Source: an uncultured Fodinibius sp. (GTDB taxonomy: Bacteria > Bacteroidota > Rhodothermia > Balneolales > Balneolaceae). From it: DNA of 64,000 nucleotides. Every line of letters starts with the position of its first letter. Within the stretch, counting starts at the first letter, position 1. The notes under the pieces were generated by a model that did not search any database, had not been told where the DNA came from, and was given only the letters and a program-made list of their open reading frames with translations. Both the position numbers and the translations under genes were made by a program. The stretch lies in assembly GCA_913056455.1 (NCBI GenBank), contig CAJXMJ010000001.1, positions 124,001-188,000 on the forward strand. Direction: 5' to 3'. Positions 63,163 to 64,000 of the stretch are shown here, piece after piece.

Positions 63163-63870
63163 ATGCCATCATTTTCAGACGCGCTAAAATCTCAGGTTGG
63201 TCGCAAGATATTAACGGGCGTAACCGGAGTAGGATTAATTGTCTTTATTATTTTCCACTTGGCTACAAACCTTCAGGTTTTTGGGGATGCTCATGCCTTT
63301 AACGAGGCGGCCCATGCGCTTGAAAGTATGGGGTGGTTATTATATATCCTCGAAGCCGGATTGGCTGTAGCGTTTCTTTTACATGCCTATGTAGGAATTT
63401 CAATCTGGTGGAATCGTCGTCAGGCCCGTCCCGAAGGTTATGAAAAATATCAGAGTAAGGGTGGCCCGAGTCATATGTCATGGGCTTCTAAATCAATGAT
63501 ATTTACCGGTATCGTACTCTTGGTTTTTCTGGTAATACATATTGATACATTTAAGTTTGGTGCAACTGAAATGGTTACGTTACCCGGTGGCGAGCAGGCC
63601 CGTGATCTTAAAGGGTTAATGATAGATACTTTTCAGCAACCGCTATGGGCTTTTGGATATACGGCTGTTATGATACTGCTCGGTTTTCACCTGGGACATG
63701 GGTTCTGGAGCGCTTTTACCTCGCTGACGATGAAGCACAATAAGTATTCTGCATTAATTTACACAGTGGGCGTAATTTTTGCTGTGTTAATGGCTGTCGG
63801 ATTTCTGTTTATTCCACTTTATATCTACTTTGGCGGAGGCTGTGAAGCAGCTCTCATTCAGTGCCAATAA
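63163..63870 (+). CDS. sdhC: Succinate dehydrogenase cytochrome b subunit (b558 type)
   Basis: Membrane anchor of complex II, carrying two haems in this single-subunit type. 235 residues with five hydrophobic helices. Histidines suited to haem binding are in IFHLATNLQ, FLLHAYVG, VIHIDTF and GFHLGHGFW. It is followed 27 bp later by sdhA, the order used by Bacteroidota-like organisms. It passes electrons to menaquinone, consistent with the UbiE/MenG enzyme at 49 kb. The 216-bp gap upstream shows no other gene. Confidence 0.94.
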   Translation: MPSFSDALKSQVGRKILTGVTGVGLIVFIIFHLATNLQVFGDAHAFNEAAHALESMGWLLYILEAGLAVAFLLHAYVGISIWWNRRQARPEGYEKYQSKGGPSHMSWASKSMIFTGIVLLVFLVIHIDTFKFGATEMVTLPGGEQARDLKGLMIDTFQQPLWAFGYTAVMILLGFHLGHGFWSAFTSLTMKHNKYSALIYTVGVIFAVLMAVGFLFIPLYIYFGGGCEAALIQCQ

Positions 63871-63897
63871 TCATTTTGTAAATCCACTTTAAGACTT

Positions 63898-64000
63898 ATG
63901 AATTTAGACTCAAAAGTTCCTTCCGGACCGCTCGAAGAAAAATGGTCCAAGCATTTGAATGATATAAAACTTGTTGCCCCTAACAATAAGCGTAAGCATG
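63898..64000 (+). CDS. sdhA: Succinate dehydrogenase flavoprotein subunit, first 34 codons
   Basis: ATG 63898 opens MNLDSKVPSGPLEEKWSKHL, with the start KVPSGPLEEKW of Bacteroidota-type SdhA, and runs off the right edge before the FAD-binding motif. It lies 27 bp after sdhC on the same strand, in the expected sdhC-sdhA order. Confidence 0.85.
   Translation, partial: MNLDSKVPSGPLEEKWSKHLNDIKLVAPNNKRKH

Overview
The window looks like chromosomal DNA of a moderately AT-rich member of the FCB group. Balneolota (Balneolaceae-like) fits best, inferred from gene content. It carries a single-subunit SdhC cytochrome b followed by sdhA, a YtxJ-type bacilliredoxin, a PduO-type cobalamin adenosyltransferase, an ECF sigma factor paired with a Ser/Thr kinase-TPR receptor, and collagen-like and propeller lipoproteins. 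Several genes are preceded by TAnnTTTG boxes, the -7 element known from Bacteroidota. Shine-Dalgarno sequences are mostly weak. I saw no tRNA, rRNA, CRISPR array, transposase or prophage.

Layout. 1-2.76 kb: histidine operon hisG-hisD-hisC (minus strand, running off the left edge), preceded by a histidine-rich leader peptide. 2.87-3.15 kb: a possible 29-residue membrane peptide gene with its own terminator. 3.3-7.4 kb: a thiamine-binding-like protein, then lepA, an unknown secreted protein and lepB. 7.4-30.1 kb: mostly housekeeping and cell-envelope genes: rlmN, osmC, mscS, a DPP4 peptidase, a ZIP transporter, lgt-phosphohexomutase, cysS, an AsmA protein, pcm, a PopT-type carrier, a double UspA protein, a UPF0173 hydrolase, a YciO/Sua5 protein, pfkA, ytxJ, mtnA and ggt.

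30.1-40.2 kb is an accessory lipoprotein and signalling locus. It holds two collagen-like lipoproteins plus a decayed third, two beta-propeller lipoproteins (one with TIG domains), and an ECF sigma / membrane Ser/Thr kinase-TPR operon. It also holds two relics of further sigma-kinase copies: a kinase N-terminus alone, and a sigma N-terminus joined to kinase TPR sequence. Five positions carry the same promoter-like element, TTTG-N19-nnCGYATR. Three lie before lipoprotein genes, one before the kinase fragment, and one has no evident gene. This is the best candidate here for an undescribed system.

40.2-64 kb is again core: pgpH-xerD, rodZ-like-ligA, comF, ubiE/menG, fabZ, panB and surE, a lipase-like hydrolase, a GNAT-like protein, a PAS sensor kinase, yicC-gmk-rpoZ-coaBC, glmM, pduO, yigZ and sdhC-sdhA. 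Three convergent pairs end within 4 bp of each other, two of them sharing a TTAA as both stop codons, so there is no room for a terminator between them.
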